Made by a program: the position numbers and the translations under genes
Shown here: in pieces, positions 27,401-34,293 of the stretch
Position numbering within the stretch: position 1 is the stretch's first letter
Layout of the letters: each line of letters begins with the position of its first letter
Assembly (NCBI RefSeq): GCF_003970675.1
Contig: NZ_CP034562.1
Span: 1,984,001-2,048,000, forward strand
Length of the DNA stretch: 64,000 nucleotides
Origin: Flammeovirga pectinis
Lineage (GTDB): Bacteria; Bacteroidota; Bacteroidia; Cytophagales; Flammeovirgaceae
Direction: 5' to 3'
Notes under the pieces: model-generated
Told to the model about the DNA's origin: nothing
Databases searched by the model: none
The model's input: only the letters and a program-made list of their open reading frames with translations

Positions 27401-28181
27401 TTACCCCTAATACAAATATTGTTAGCATTGGAAATATAGAGTAACCCCTATTAATATAATTGGTTACAAATGTACTCAATGCCGACAATAAGAATAATAC
27501 ACCAACTATTATAGACATTACAAAATAACTCCAAGGAATTAACTCCACAGATCTATTTTGAGAGACATCTATTGCAAATAAAAACTTATTTAATTTTGTA
27601 TAAATTGACTTATAATTGGTTGTAATATTGAATTTAGCTAGTCTTGGCATTTCCTTAGTACCAAAGACAAATTCATTGACAAAATTAGGGATCAAAGAAG
27701 TTACATTATCCCTTTCGATGATAAGAGGAATGATTACAAAAATCTCATAATCTTGGTTATACACCATGATATTTGATTTTCTCACATAAAAAAAAGAGTC
27801 ATCTTTCTGAATTACATCTTCAACAAAGTAGCTATATAATTTATCTTCAAGATATTTAAGCTTTAAGTTATTATCTGACCAAAAGCTTAATACTCCCTTT
27901 TTATAAATATAAACTGGGTAAATACTTTCATTCAATAAAGCCTGAAAATCTAGTATATTTTCATTATCAGATTTGATATTCGCTTTAATTTCAAATATTA
28001 CATCATCTGCATTTTTAGAAACCTGTTCAATTCTATCTTGAACAAAAGAATCATACTCATCAGATGAGTAGTAACCTGCGTTAATTAAAAAAATTGAGAT
28101 TGTTAAAAAGGTAAAGAAAAGCCCTATAAGTGCTTTATTTTTACTCTTTCTTACTTCTAAAAAAATATATTTTACTTTCAT
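24456..28181 (-). CDS. Large NtrY-like sensor histidine kinase
   Basis: The frame opens at a TTG at 28208, but I place the start at the ATG at 28181 (1241 residues). About ten or more membrane helices in two groups occupy the first ~900 residues with extracytoplasmic loops between them. Then come a helix pair, a HAMP-like linker with the NtrY-type segment ANDEFGQLVGEYNKMLAKL, and ESAWRDVAKQVAHEIKNPLTPMKL, whose His (~residue 1033) is the phosphorylation site. An HATPase with DNGMGIP and GSGIGLAVAKRGVEQ ends the protein. NtrY kinases are often nitrogen or redox sensors, usually with an adjacent NtrX regulator; none lies here. The signal is unknown. A terminator separates it from the upstream oxidase genes. 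Confidence 0.88.
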   Translation of the reverse strand: MKVKYIFLEVRKSKNKALIGLFFTFLTISIFLINAGYYSSDEYDSFVQDRIEQVSKNADDVIFEIKANIKSDNENILDFQALLNESIYPVYIYKKGVLSFWSDNNLKLKYLEDKLYSYFVEDVIQKDDSFFYVRKSNIMVYNQDYEIFVIIPLIIERDNVTSLIPNFVNEFVFGTKEMPRLAKFNITTNYKSIYTKLNKFLFAIDVSQNRSVELIPWSYFVMSIIVGVLFLLSALSTFVTNYINRGYSIFPMLTIFVLGVISLHAIVADVLSSNIIKYEYNILSKIDDSVLEQWDSLGIIFLDILFAIIIFRWLSTNFTSLFSIKSIYLLEKKFKITISVILIVSFFFIVAGFEEIFIHVSAKAGDLSLKFSLLDITVPEIFAQVIIISGFILMGLIAHLFFKLICWGLDFYSKSLAMLISIVIVFAFQLGYDTFNILLINIIAIFIGITLLLDTPKYLSIGKFPAVMYLMSLIVFFSLLGAFITENLQIRNDEVFKQKFASKLTENDALLRAYLQETINGVKNDNQIIDAMAFLNKGRATVATKSIKNDLTEWFGNRFDVKINISFDNGQTLNNESSYQQLKENFYEKQKPKYGLNSKMNLQQGTFSYLCDIPIVDRFEKTDTLGFCLIALYPKSLTGKSFKSTILDEDFDVNFRQEEYSYAIFYRQELIFSSGDYNYSNSFLKETYSRDRENLVSSVEYKGYEHLMLPGSNNRIVVISSKRFAFIDYFKSFSAYFTVLIILIFTIFNLVNYFRNPNEYRRSFSTKVQLYLNAAIFLPLLILAFVMGSVMVNSTKNDVQRQYLEKGQTVASNLFQNNEINKLYSNDDNLKLDVLIDELSNVMQADIRFYNRRGKLKAASDIEIFDENLLSKEINPKAYIAIMQNKQTRLVLKERIGNLEYNTSYIGIKAFNTGKVMGVVSIPFFKSLNRFDDRSIEVITTIMMIFSILFLTLLPIVHYAALSLLNPIKLIIPELNRITLSKKNEPISYTANDEFGQLVGEYNKMLAKLEESKKELDRSQRESAWRDVAKQVAHEIKNPLTPMKLYLQQLERVAKSDENPKLMKATKMLINQVDTLSGIVTSFSSFATMPVPKRETFNISKVIRENIMLLSSKSDIHFSDTQIGHDVMVEGDEKLTARILNNLMLNGIQAAKEDIPSKIIVDLYENGEKAIVTIIDNGMGIPEDVQTKVFVPNFTTKETGSGIGLAVAKRGVEQMGGSIWFETKELEGSSFFVEFLMTEME

Positions 28182-28216
28182 AAAAAAAGAGGAAGTTGTA
28201 GAACTCAAAAATTACA

Positions 28217-28254
28217 AAAAAACTCCAACAAGAAATACCTTATTGGAGTTTTTT
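28217..28254 (-). terminator. Terminator of the cytochrome oxidase cluster
   Basis: A 12-base stem (28217-28228 with 28243-28254) runs into a T-run on the minus strand, just downstream of the small CxxC gene. Confidence 0.8.
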
Positions 28255-28261
28255 ATACCTT

Positions 28262-28501
28262 TTAAGCTAAAGAAGCTTTTTCTTTTTGTGTCTTTCGATA
28301 CCAGAGATAAACTATTGCTGCAATTAATATGTACGGCATAGTCATTAAATAAATTATTCCGGTATTTAAACCCGCTCCTACACTACTTGCTCCAGAGCTT
28401 ATATTATTTTCTACCGTTGCCCTACACATTGCACATTGTGCATATAAACCTTGAACTGACAGTAGAAATGAGAGTGACAGGAATACTATTTTCTTATACA
28501 T
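28262..28501 (-). CDS. Small CxxC membrane protein of the oxidase cluster
   Basis: The 79-residue protein has a signal-like N-terminus ending YAQ, then CAMCRATVENN, a CxxC motif just outside the membrane, a short Gly/Ser-rich stretch, and a C-terminal helix (IIYLMTMPYILIAAIVYLWY) with a basic tail. It is the last gene of the leftward oxidase cluster, four bases after the DUF420 gene. I recall similar small CxxC proteins at this place in other Bacteroidota oxidase clusters. CxxC plus location suggests copper or thiol handling during oxidase assembly, as inference only. Confidence 0.72.
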   Translation of the reverse strand: MYKKIVFLSLSFLLSVQGLYAQCAMCRATVENNISSGASSVGAGLNTGIIYLMTMPYILIAAIVYLWYRKTQKEKASLA

Positions 28502-28505
28502 AATA

Positions 28506-29093
28506 TTAGATATAATATGGACTAATCATTAAGTAAACAATTACACCTGTTATTGCTACATATAACCAAACAGGGTAAGTAAATTTAACTATTCTCTTAT
28601 GTTTCTGTATTTGATCTGTTACCGCAAAATAGATGGCCAATAAAACTAATGGCACTACCCCTGCAGATAATAAAATATGTGAAAGTAAAATAACCAAATA
28701 TAAAGTTCTTACTATTCCCAAATTCACTTTTTCATCATCAGATAATACACCATCATGGTTTATATCACCAAATACTGTATGCCCTCCTTGAAAATGATAA
28801 ATAACATAAGAAACTAAAAATATACCACCTAACACAAATGCAACAGCCATCATTAACTTGTGCATATCTATCTGTTTTTTCTTAACAAAGTAATAGCCAA
28901 GTAGTAAGGCGATTGCAGATGAAAAGTTAATAACAGCATTTAAACGTGGTAAAAAAGAAACATCTAAATCTCCTAATTTTCCTGTCTGTGGTATAAATAA
29001 TAAGAGTGCTACAACGATTGGAATTAAAATAGAAACAATACCTATTACAACTAAAGGTAATTTATCATTTCGTTTTTTGTCTGTAGTTTCCAT
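28506..29093 (-). CDS. DUF420 membrane protein
   Basis: A 195-residue protein with about five membrane helices. Conserved DUF420 features include the helix around LVILLSHILLSAGVVPLVLLAIY, with a His, and KHKRIVKFTYPVWLYVAITGVIVYLM, with a Lys-His-Lys-Arg loop. DUF420 proteins (CtaM type in some phyla) are linked to heme-copper oxidase maturation. A loop with DINHDGVLSDDEK resembles an EF-hand-like acidic loop and sits between helices. It lies 14 bases after the SCO gene in the same operon. Confidence 0.85.
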   Translation of the reverse strand: METTDKKRNDKLPLVVIGIVSILIPIVVALLLFIPQTGKLGDLDVSFLPRLNAVINFSSAIALLLGYYFVKKKQIDMHKLMMAVAFVLGGIFLVSYVIYHFQGGHTVFGDINHDGVLSDDEKVNLGIVRTLYLVILLSHILLSAGVVPLVLLAIYFAVTDQIQKHKRIVKFTYPVWLYVAITGVIVYLMISPYYI

Positions 29094-29107
29094 AAAGATA
29101 TAATCCG

Positions 29108-29779
29108 TTATTCTTTTAATAATAGAGAGATTTCAGTAAGCAGGCGTTTAACATCTTCCTGATCTGTACCACTATAAAAACCTCTAATTCTATTCTCTGT
29201 ATCAACGAGTATTAATTTATCACTATGTGATAGAGATGTATCTTGACCTAAGGCTTCTTCTTTTGCAGTTATATAAAACCCACATTGCCCAAGGTTCATT
29301 ATTGTTTTTTGATCTCCGGTAAGTAAAGTCCATTGCTTCGTATTAATTTTATGTTTCTCTACATAATTTGATAATACTGAAGGTGTATCATATGTTGGAT
29401 CAATACTAAAAGAAACCAATTTCAATCTATCTTCTTTTTTGAATCTTTCTTGTACTCTTAATAAAGAAGATGTCATTGCTTTACAGATATCAGGACACGA
29501 TGTAAAAAAGAAATCTGCTACATATATCTTTCCTTTTAAATCTTGATTAGAAAAGTGAACACTATCTTGATTTAAGAAATCAAAATCTGGAATTCTATGT
29601 ACACCATCAATTTCATTTGGAGTACAATTCACAGATTTCAAACTATAAACTTGAAGTTCTTCGGCTTTTTCAAGCTGATATTCATTCGTTCCAAAGTTTT
29701 TCAGGAAGAAAAAAATTACTAAAGGTATTCCAATTAAAGTAAATAAGAATACCCATTTTTTAAGATTAGGTTTGTTCAT
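29108..29779 (-). CDS. SCO1/SenC family copper chaperone
   Basis: A 223-residue protein with one N-terminal membrane anchor (VFLFTLIGIPLVIFFFLKNF) and a thioredoxin-like domain. The copper ligands are visible: FFTSCPDICKAM near residue 94-98 (CxxxC) and a His in SLSHSDKLI near 183. SCO proteins deliver copper to the CuA centre of cytochrome c oxidase subunit II and act on its cysteines, on the outer face of the inner membrane. Subunit II itself is not in this window. A hairpin upstream (29796-29839) may set a separate expression level for the SCO-DUF420-CxxC part. Confidence 0.92.
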   Translation of the reverse strand: MNKPNLKKWVFLFTLIGIPLVIFFFLKNFGTNEYQLEKAEELQVYSLKSVNCTPNEIDGVHRIPDFDFLNQDSVHFSNQDLKGKIYVADFFFTSCPDICKAMTSSLLRVQERFKKEDRLKLVSFSIDPTYDTPSVLSNYVEKHKINTKQWTLLTGDQKTIMNLGQCGFYITAKEEALGQDTSLSHSDKLILVDTENRIRGFYSGTDQEDVKRLLTEISLLLKE

Positions 29780-29795
29780 TCTTTCTATAAAAGTA

Positions 29796-29839
29796 AATAT
29801 GGTTTGATCGCTACAAAAATGAAGAAATCAAACCATATT
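29796..29839 (-). terminator. Hairpin between subunit IV and SCO genes
   Basis: A perfect 13-base stem (29796-29808 with 29827-29839), on the minus strand followed by a T-rich stretch. It could partly end transcription after the subunit genes or stabilise the upstream mRNA. Confidence 0.55.
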
Positions 29840-29866
29840 ATTGTTATTTATTTCAATAAATTGATG

Positions 29867-30205
29867 CTACCAATTCTGAATTGCATCAAGTATTGCTCCA
29901 CCCTCTTGGAATAAAGCTACAAGTAGCCAAACCAAAAATAACATTGGGAATAAGATCACAAATTTTAATGCGCCTACCTCATGGCCTAAGTGCATAAATT
30001 CCATGATAATATATCCTGCTTTAAGCAAAGTCATACCCACAAATAATATGTTAAGGATAAAACGACTTGAACCGTCAGGCCATGCAAAGGCGAAGATAAA
30101 TTCTATAATTGTAACTGCTGCTAAGATCGCTGTAACCTTAATTACAGTTTTCATTTTTGCTTTCTTAATCTCCTCTGGAGAAAGTGTTGCATCGTGATTT
30201 GCCAT
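29867..30205 (-). CDS. Cytochrome c oxidase subunit IV-type membrane protein
   Basis: The 112-residue protein has three helices (TVIKVTAILAAVTIIEFIFAFA, FILNILFVGMTLLKAGYIIMEFMHLG, FVILFPMLFLVWLLVALF), the layout of the prokaryotic subunit IV (CoxD/CtaF) family. The MEFMHLGHE loop with its two His residues is characteristic. It lies directly downstream of a subunit III gene. The role is structural, stabilising the oxidase in the inner membrane. Confidence 0.88.
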   Translation of the reverse strand: MANHDATLSPEEIKKAKMKTVIKVTAILAAVTIIEFIFAFAWPDGSSRFILNILFVGMTLLKAGYIIMEFMHLGHEVGALKFVILFPMLFLVWLLVALFQEGGAILDAIQNW

Positions 30206-30244
30206 CTTACTAATTTTAGTAGTTAGTGAAATTAAAAAGTAGAG

Positions 30245-31000
30245 TTAGACTAAGTAGAAGAATGTAAATACAAATACCCATACTAAATCGACAAAGTGCC
30301 AGTATAAACCGCCTTTCTCAATCATTTCATAAGTACCTCTTTCTTCATACGTACCCATTACAACATTGTAAAAAATCACAATATTAATAATAACACCACT
30401 TGTAACGTGAACACCGTGGAAACCTGTAATAAAGAAGAAGAAATCTGCGAACAACTGAGGTCCGTATTGATTTTCATGTAAGTTTGCTCCAAAAACCTGA
30501 ACACCATCTCTAATAACTCCACCTTCTGTACCGTGGATAAAGTGAGACCATTCCCATGCTTGACAGCCTAAGAAAGTAATACCACCTACGATTGTCCATA
30601 GCATCCATTTTTCTACTTCTGCTTTAGATTTTCTTTGTCCAGCTTCAACAGCAAATACCATTGTTACAGAAGAAAGAATTAAAATAAATGTCATTAAACC
30701 AACAAACATTAAAGGAGCATCTACTCCATGTAATCCTGGAAAAGCATTAAATACTTTTTCTGGTATTGGCCAATAAAAATTATCCGAGCTAGTAGCGAAT
30801 TCGAATTTAGAATATGCTCCTTCGTATGCAGGATGCATAAAACGAACTACTCCGTATGCTATTAATAAAGACGCAAATGTAAAAGCATCTGAAACAAGGA
30901 AAAACCACATCATTAGCTTTCCATAGGTTGCTTTCATTGGTCTTTGTCCACCATCCCACTCAGAGAGTTTAGGATTTGTCAAAGTTGTAGTTGATGACAT
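30245..31000 (-). CDS. Cytochrome c oxidase subunit III, long form
   Basis: The 251-residue protein has about six to seven helices. Family features include KLMMWFFLVSDAFTFASLLIAYG near residue 28 and FFFITGFHGVHVTSGVIINI near 190, with the HxxH-type pattern of subunit III; the end, GGLYWHFVDLVWVFVFTFFYLV, is a family hallmark. Together with the shorter subunit III gene upstream it forms the two-gene pattern common in this phylum. Its start is 126 bases after the preceding gene, a gap that holds a palindrome (31110-31123), so it may have its own promoter. Confidence 0.93.
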   Translation of the reverse strand: MSSTTTLTNPKLSEWDGGQRPMKATYGKLMMWFFLVSDAFTFASLLIAYGVVRFMHPAYEGAYSKFEFATSSDNFYWPIPEKVFNAFPGLHGVDAPLMFVGLMTFILILSSVTMVFAVEAGQRKSKAEVEKWMLWTIVGGITFLGCQAWEWSHFIHGTEGGVIRDGVQVFGANLHENQYGPQLFADFFFFITGFHGVHVTSGVIINIVIFYNVVMGTYEERGTYEMIEKGGLYWHFVDLVWVFVFTFFYLV

Positions 31001-31109
31001 AAAAGATTGGATGTTATTTTTTTAGTGTCTTTTGAATTTTATTTCTCCACAAATAAATAGTTGAATCTTAACAAATACAACTATTTGGTGATATTTGTGT
31101 TATTTTTTT

Positions 31110-31123
31110 ATGACGATTGTCAT
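31110..31123. promoter_or_regulatory. Palindrome ATGAC-N4-GTCAT upstream of subunit III
   Basis: ATGAC (31110-31114), four bases, GTCAT (31119-31123). It overlaps nothing coding and lies about 110 bases before the subunit III ATG. The right half extends to GTCATGTT, identical to the half-site of the copy at 33717-33736. The nearest -7-like box on this strand, TGTATTTG (31072-31079), has one mismatch. The shape and spacing resemble Crp/Fnr-family sites, but the regulator is not identified. Confidence 0.5.
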
Positions 31124-31125
31124 GT

Positions 31126-31695
31126 TTAACGATTCATCAGCATGAAAATGAACAGATAAATCCATAATGCTCCTAAAAAGTGCCAAAAGTTAGCACACAT
31201 CTCAATTCTTACAATTGTACCAGAATTTATCTGATTTTTAAAAGCTGCATATAGCATAATGAATAAATACAAAATACCACTAACAATATGAAGCCCGTGT
31301 AAACCTGTTATTACATATACAAATGAACCGGATGGATTACCCACAAAGAAAACATTCATTGCAACAAGGTCTTCCCATCCAATAAACTGAAGGATTAGAA
31401 AAATAACTCCTAAAACTGATGTTATTGTAAGTGCATTTTTCAATTGAGACATATCGTCTTTCTTTGCCCCTAGATAAGCCCAATGCATACTTGCACTACT
31501 TAATAGTATTACAATTGTGCTATAATACATAATTGATGGCAACTCGAATGCTGCCCAATTACCTTCGGCTTGTCTTACAATATAAGCACTTGTCAATGCA
31601 GCAAATATCATTACCACACTTACAATAAATAACCACATCGCAAATTTCTTAGGATGCATCCCTACGGGTCTTTTCGGAGTTTCTGCTATTGACAT
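31126..31695 (-). CDS. Cytochrome c oxidase subunit III, short form
   Basis: The 189-residue protein has five helices, the shorter subunit III/CyoC-like type. It shows KFAMWLFIVSVVMIFAALTSAYIVRQAEGNW near the N-terminus, VYVITGLHGLHIVSGILYLFIML near 130 and a C-terminal NFWHFLGALWIYLFIFMLM, all family hallmarks. It starts nine bases after the heme O synthase gene, in the same operon. It helps shape the oxygen path and stabilise the catalytic subunit, which is not encoded in the window. Confidence 0.92.
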   Translation of the reverse strand: MSIAETPKRPVGMHPKKFAMWLFIVSVVMIFAALTSAYIVRQAEGNWAAFELPSIMYYSTIVILLSSASMHWAYLGAKKDDMSQLKNALTITSVLGVIFLILQFIGWEDLVAMNVFFVGNPSGSFVYVITGLHGLHIVSGILYLFIMLYAAFKNQINSGTIVRIEMCANFWHFLGALWIYLFIFMLMNR

Positions 31696-31704
31696 AATAA
31701 TAAA

Positions 31705-32604
31705 TTAGATCTTGTCGATTAAGTATACAATTTGAACAATTGGTAAATAAATAAAAGAGGTAAACATTATTTTTAATGCTGCTTTATCCGTCTTTTCCTT
31801 AATCAATCCAAATGTTTGATATAAAAAAGCTGCACCTGCTAAAGATGCAATGATACCAGAGGTAATACCTGTCATTCCAAATTGTGTTGGTAAAAACCCA
31901 ATAGGAATTAAAAACATAGTATAAATTGATATTTGAACTGCTGTATTTACATTTTTATCACCATTAAAAGGCAACATTTTAAAACCAGCATTTTTATAAT
32001 CTTTATCAGCAACCCATGCAATTGCCCAAAAATGAGGGAATTGCCACATAAATTGCAAAGCGAATAATATTAACCCTTCCATGCCCACAAAACCCGTAGC
32101 TGCTACCCAACCAATCATTGGAGGAAAACCTCCTGGGAAAGCACCAACCAACACTGAAAGTGGTGTAATTCTTTTTAATGGAGTATATACAAAGCCATAC
32201 AACACTAGAGAAGCTAAAGATAATAACGTGGCAAATACATTTAAGAAATACAACATTATCACAGTACCTAACACTGCAAGAACTAATGCATATATACCCG
32301 CCTCCTTTCGAGAAATAATTCCTAAAGGAATAGGTCTATTCATTGTTCTCTTCATCAATTTATCGTGTTCTTTCTCGATAATTTGATTTATTGTATTTGC
32401 GGACCCTGTTATTAAGAAACTACCTACTGCTAATGCAATCATTGCAGTAATTGATATTTCTGTTGTTCCTAATAAGTAACCAAAAATTCCAGAAAAAACG
32501 ACAACGCCAGTTAAACGAACCTTTAGTAGGTCATAAAAATCTCTGACTCTGCTTTTTCTTTGAGGCACTTCTGAAATTATATCTTTAGATTCTGCTACTA
32601 CCAT
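31705..32604 (-). CDS. ctaB: Protoheme IX farnesyltransferase (heme O synthase)
   Basis: A 299-residue UbiA-fold membrane prenyltransferase that adds a farnesyl group to heme B. The Asp-rich prenyl-diphosphate site is visible as NTINQIIEKEHDKLMKRTMNRPIP (~residues 67-90, NxxxDxxxD-type), and the second conserved region is IGAFPG-type, here VLVGAFPGGFPPMIGWVAATG (~150-170). FALQFMWQFPHFWAIAW with its His is a CyoE/CtaB hallmark. It is preceded by ctaA with a one-base gap and followed by subunit III, so heme A supply and oxidase subunits are co-expressed. Confidence 0.95.
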   Translation of the reverse strand: MVVAESKDIISEVPQRKSRVRDFYDLLKVRLTGVVVFSGIFGYLLGTTEISITAMIALAVGSFLITGSANTINQIIEKEHDKLMKRTMNRPIPLGIISRKEAGIYALVLAVLGTVIMLYFLNVFATLLSLASLVLYGFVYTPLKRITPLSVLVGAFPGGFPPMIGWVAATGFVGMEGLILFALQFMWQFPHFWAIAWVADKDYKNAGFKMLPFNGDKNVNTAVQISIYTMFLIPIGFLPTQFGMTGITSGIIASLAGAAFLYQTFGLIKEKTDKAALKIMFTSFIYLPIVQIVYLIDKI

Positions 32605-32605
32605 A

Positions 32606-33628
32606 TTAAGTTGTTGCTTGATGTTGGTATTTTAAAGTACTGTTAGAATTACTTCCAAGCACTCTAGAATGATTAACTAAAAGTGCAATATAAAATTGGC
32701 ATCCAACAATTAACGAACCTAACAATAAGTGTACAGGTTGTAAAACAGCTGGAATTCCAAAATGCCCCATAATTGCTCCTGATAGTACCACAATACCAAT
32801 TAATGCAAGCATTACTTTGGACCATAATCTAGCAGGGTGTTTAGGAGCTGTATTTTTTATAACTCGTTGTACAAACATGATGTTTAAAATGCCAACGACT
32901 ATTGAAAATGATCTATGAAAATAGAATGTCATTCCTAATTCATCTATCCATAAATTTCTTTGTTCTTCGCCTAATGTTTTTGCAATTATATCAATAGCTT
33001 CTCGTACTTGAGTACCCATGATAATTTGTAAAAATGATAGTGAAAGGATTATTGCAATCCATTTATTAAGCTGATTTAGATTTGTTGGATCTTGATAGGT
33101 TAAATCCTTTTTATGCGATCTTGCTACTGCGTATATAAGTACACCAACAATAATTAGTGCAACTAACATATGTACAGTTATTAGAACGGGATGTAAATCG
33201 GTACTAACAACTTTACTACCTAACCATCCTTCAAACCCAACTAATACAAACGCTAAAAAAGAAAATGATGTAACTGTAGGGTCTGTTTTTCTAAAGGGTA
33301 AAGAAAAAAGTAAGGTTAAAAAAATTAGAAAACCTATTAAAACACCTACAAGTCTATTTGTATATTCAACCCAAGTTTTGAATACTGAAAAATCAGCAAT
33401 TTCTCTACCTTGAACTGCAAATATAGTTTTATAATCAGCTGGTAGCTGACTCACATCTGTTGGAGGAACCCAAGTTCCAAAGCATTTAGGCCAATCTGGG
33501 CATCCCATTCCGGCTCCTGTACTTCGTACTATACCACCAACTAAAATTAGGAAGAAAACCGCAATAATTGTAATTATTCCGAATTTTCGATATAAGTTTC
33601 CGTTGTTTGTCGTCTTCTCTTTTTTCAT
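32606..33628 (-). CDS. ctaA: Heme A synthase (COX15/CtaA)
   Basis: A 340-residue protein with eight helices in two four-helix halves. It oxidises the methyl group of heme O to give heme A. The N-terminal GGIVRSTGAGMGCPDWPKCFG segment (near residue 25-45, with both cysteines) and EYTNRLVGVLIG identify the COX15 family; conserved His residues occur in HMLVALIIV, YFHRSFSIVVG and QPVHLLLG. It is the first gene of the leftward oxidase cluster, behind a -7 box and palindrome at 33693-33736. Confidence 0.94.
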   Translation of the reverse strand: MKKEKTTNNGNLYRKFGIITIIAVFFLILVGGIVRSTGAGMGCPDWPKCFGTWVPPTDVSQLPADYKTIFAVQGREIADFSVFKTWVEYTNRLVGVLIGFLIFLTLLFSLPFRKTDPTVTSFSFLAFVLVGFEGWLGSKVVSTDLHPVLITVHMLVALIIVGVLIYAVARSHKKDLTYQDPTNLNQLNKWIAIILSLSFLQIIMGTQVREAIDIIAKTLGEEQRNLWIDELGMTFYFHRSFSIVVGILNIMFVQRVIKNTAPKHPARLWSKVMLALIGIVVLSGAIMGHFGIPAVLQPVHLLLGSLIVGCQFYIALLVNHSRVLGSNSNSTLKYQHQATT

Positions 33629-33692
33629 AGAAATTTGCTTGTTGAATTTACCTTATCTAACAGGTGTAAATATCAACCAAGGTTAATAACCA

Positions 33693-33736
33693 CAAAAATA
33701 CAAAAAACATCTAAATAACATGACATTCGTCATGTT
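33693..33736 (-). promoter_or_regulatory. ctaA promoter with overlapping palindromic operator
   Basis: TATTTTTG on the minus strand (33693-33700) matches the -7 consensus. Upstream is a perfect inverted repeat, AACATGAC (33717-33724) and GTCATGTT (33729-33736) with a 4-base spacer. Its inner half covers the expected -33 region and its centre lies about 38-41 bases before the probable start site, the place where Crp/Fnr-type activators bind at class II promoters. No TTTG -33 box is present, consistent with activator dependence. The geometry is seen; regulation is inferred. Confidence 0.6.
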
Positions 33737-33756
33737 TTATTTATGATAAAATTCAA

Positions 33757-34278
33757 CTAAAAAGGCATAAACGCCCTTCCTAAATCAAAAAAGCCGAAAG
33801 ATTCCTTATAAGCTCTAAATAAATGTGCCGTAAACCTATCATAAATCTCCGCCATACTCGACATCATCTTCGCTTGAATCTTAATATCGTCTTCAAAAAT
33901 ATCATGAATCACAGCACTCGGAATTACATATACATCAGCATGGTCTGAAAAACATACAGCATTATAAGGTCTACTGGTGCCTTCAAGAATTGCATTATCT
34001 CCAAATGTATCCGTCGCTTTTAAATGTACTAAATCTTCAAATTTGTCTTCAATATCAATATTGAGTGTAATTATCCCACTGTTAATTAAATAAAGTGCCT
34101 GACTAGGATCGTCTCTAAAAAAAATCACTTCACCCTTAGTATAATGCCTTAAGTGTAAATGAGGAGTAAACTTTGACATTTCCTCATCATTTAATTTTGA
34201 AAACAGCACACCCCTTCTCATAAAATTAAAAAGGGTTCTCTCTTCGTTATTATATGTTTTCTTAAATATGTTTAGCAT
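33757..34278 (-). CDS. Cyclic nucleotide-binding domain protein without DNA-binding domain
   Basis: The 173-residue protein is one cNMP-binding fold. HYTKGEVIFFRDDPSQALYLINSGIITLNI (residues ~47-76) is the family core, and FGDNAILEGTSRPYNAVC (~90-107) is the phosphate-binding cassette, with the Arg kept. The C-terminal helix (~125-173) has no helix-turn-helix, so it is not a Crp-type transcription factor. It could bind a nucleotide or have lost ligand binding, and act by protein contacts. It lies 15 bases downstream of tilS on the same strand and just upstream of the ctaA operator. Confidence 0.85.
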   Translation of the reverse strand: MLNIFKKTYNNEERTLFNFMRRGVLFSKLNDEEMSKFTPHLHLRHYTKGEVIFFRDDPSQALYLINSGIITLNIDIEDKFEDLVHLKATDTFGDNAILEGTSRPYNAVCFSDHADVYVIPSAVIHDIFEDDIKIQAKMMSSMAEIYDRFTAHLFRAYKESFGFFDLGRAFMPF

Positions 34279-34293
34279 ACTCTTCTTTAGGTG

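Noticed and set aside
28182-28208. TTG start for the NtrY-like kinase
   Set aside because: The ATG at 28181 is nine codons in and precedes the first membrane helix as expected.
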